Shown here in pieces: positions 63,062-64,000 of a stretch of DNA of 64,000 nt. Under the pieces are notes generated by a model, which had not been told where the DNA came from, made no database searches, and saw only the letters and a list, made by a program, of their open reading frames with translations. The stretch lies in assembly GCF_001636295.1 (NCBI RefSeq), contig NZ_CP014209.1, positions 372,001-436,000 on the forward strand, written 5' to 3'. A program made the position numbers and the translations under genes. The stretch is from Isoptericola dokdonensis DS-3 (GTDB lineage: Bacteria > Actinomycetota > Actinomycetes > Actinomycetales > Cellulomonadaceae). The stretch's first letter is position 1; each line of letters opens with the position of its first letter.

Positions 63062-64000
63062 CCGAATCCGCCGACGAGCCGCGACGTCGCCCGCCTCGCC
63101 GGCGTGTCCCAGGCCACCGTGTCGTACGCGCTCACCGGGCGCGGCACGATCTCGGCGGCGACCAGGGCGCGCGTGCTCCAGGTCGCCGAGTCCGTCGGCT
63201 ACCGGCCCAACCTCGCCGCCCGCTCCATGCGCACCCGGCGCACCGGCCGTCTCGCCGTCGTCTCCGGACCGACGCTCGACCACCAGCTCCGTGTGCTGGC
63301 CGGGGCCGGTGAGGTCGCGACCGCCGCCGGGTACGCCGTGGAGACGCGCACCGTCGACGGCGACGTCGAGGAGCGCACCGCGCGCGTGCGCGAGCTCGCC
63401 GCCGCGGGCCAGCACGAGGGTGTCCTCACCCTCGTGCCCGTGCTGGCGGACGTGCTCACCGACCTCGGTGCGGCGGTCGCGGACCGCGCGGGGGAGTCGG
63501 TCGTGGTGGCCGAGGCGACCTTCGACGAGCACATGCGCTCCGCCGGCGACCTCGCCGACGCGGGACCCGTCGCGGTGTTCGTCGAGACGCTGCTCGCGGC
63601 CGGTCACCGCCGGTTCCTGCACGTCGCCGGCCCCGACCAGTACGTCTCCGCCCGTGCCCGCCGCGACGCCTACCTCGCCGCGATCGACCGGGCCGCGGCC
63701 GACCCCGCGACGGCCGACGTCGTCTCGCTCGGCGTCGTCGGTGGCACGTGGTCGCCCGAGGACGCCCGCCTCGCCGTGCAGGCCCTGCCCGACGACGCCC
63801 CGCCGCTGGCCGTCGTCGCCGCCAACGACCTGCTCGCCGCCGGGGTGCTGCGCGGGGCCGCCGAACGTGGCTGGTCCGCGCCCGGGGACGTCGTCGTCAC
63901 CGGCTGGGACGCGGCCGCGATGGGCGCCTATCTCACGCCGTCGCTGACCACCGTCGACGTCGACTTCACCGAGGCTGGTCGGCGAGCGATGCGCCGGCTC
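63059..64000 (+). CDS. LacI-family transcriptional regulator (3' end outside window)
   Basis: 314 codons are seen, still open at the window end. TSRDVARLAGVSQATVSYALTGRG (about 6-29) is the LacI helix-turn-helix, and GYRPNLAARSMRTRRTG is the hinge helix. The periplasmic-binding-like sensor domain follows (RLAVVSGPTLDHQL, GHRRFLHVAGPDQYVSARARRDAY, AVVAANDLLAAGVLRGA, VTGWDAAAMGAYLTPSLTTVDVD). The ATG lies on the end of the operator palindrome, 7 nt after CATGAT, so translation is probably leaderless and autoregulated. It faces the Gfo/Idh/MocA pair, whose substrate is likely the inducer. Confidence 0.93.
   Translation, partial: MPNPPTSRDVARLAGVSQATVSYALTGRGTISAATRARVLQVAESVGYRPNLAARSMRTRRTGRLAVVSGPTLDHQLRVLAGAGEVATAAGYAVETRTVDGDVEERTARVRELAAAGQHEGVLTLVPVLADVLTDLGAAVADRAGESVVVAEATFDEHMRSAGDLADAGPVAVFVETLLAAGHRRFLHVAGPDQYVSARARRDAYLAAIDRAAADPATADVVSLGVVGGTWSPEDARLAVQALPDDAPPLAVVAANDLLAAGVLRGAAERGWSAPGDVVVTGWDAAAMGAYLTPSLTTVDVDFTEAGRRAMRRL

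Overview
The window is a GC-rich (over 70% by eye) chromosomal segment of an actinomycete, most likely Micrococcales in the Cellulomonadaceae/Promicromonosporaceae area. I cannot name a genus from sequence alone. The evidence is the actinobacterial gene set (DUF4191, DUF3043, DUF4192, Rv2175c-like and ParE-type proteins, PPi-dependent phosphofructokinase, the qcrCAB-ctaE and ctaCDF respiratory genes), heavy GTG start use, many 4-bp GTGA/ATGA gene overlaps and frequent leaderless-style promoters. There is no transposase, integrase, phage gene, CRISPR array, rRNA or tRNA. This is conserved backbone, and its order resembles the Mycobacterium tuberculosis Rv2219A-Rv2173 region as I remember it.

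Layout: 1-3 kb, RDD protein end, DUF4191, lipA, lipB (lipoylation). 3-8.4 kb, a divergent MarR/MMPL efflux pair, a Gfo/Idh/MocA oxidoreductase and a membrane-anchored pseudokinase-like protein. 8.4-17 kb, lipoylated E2 (sucB/dlaT), pepA, two small membrane proteins with pyrD, and a divergent MocR/YczE pair with a candidate operator. 17-24 kb, an aldo/keto reductase, DUF3043, M20 peptidase, VOC protein, thioesterase, DJ-1/PfpI protein and nadA. 23.6-26.1 kb, a glycerate-kinase-like fragment, the A-type Fe-S carrier erpA, a TusA-like protein and an IscS-like protein that lacks its PLP lysine. 26.4-35.1 kb, the respiratory block: ctaCDF on the plus strand facing sodA and qcrCAB/ctaE on the minus strand. 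35-43 kb, an orphan receiver, trpD, a stand-alone Lrp/AsnC sensor domain, a DEDDh-exonuclease/UvrC-like fusion, long-chain acyl-CoA synthetase, ROK glucokinase and an acyltransferase. 43-50 kb, PPi-PFK, class II DAHP synthase, PASTA kinase, Rv2175c-like protein and polyprenyl synthase. 50-60.7 kb, DUF4192, a universal stress protein, the principal sigma factor, an FAD oxidase, SpoIID/LytB, parE and a DUF4430 lipoprotein with a small membrane protein. 60.8-64 kb, two Gfo/Idh/MocA oxidoreductases divergent from a LacI regulator that runs off the window.

Functionally, lipB and lipA make the lipoyl groups carried by the two lipoyl domains of the E2. ErpA-type carriers feed Fe-S enzymes such as LipA and NadA. 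QcrCAB and CtaCDEF form the actinobacterial bcc-aa3 supercomplex.

The best candidates for something undescribed are: (1) the 329-bp super-palindrome at 29627-29955, with five 20-bp-period repeats, a 28-bp perfect inverted repeat and five reverse-complement 20-bp repeats, isolated between two terminators; (2) the PLP-lysine-less cysteine-desulfurase homologue that keeps its active cysteine and overlaps a tusA-like gene; (3) a very regular TANNNT - 6 nt - start codon arrangement in front of at least 13 genes; and (4) regulatory palindromes lying directly on start codons at two divergent loci.
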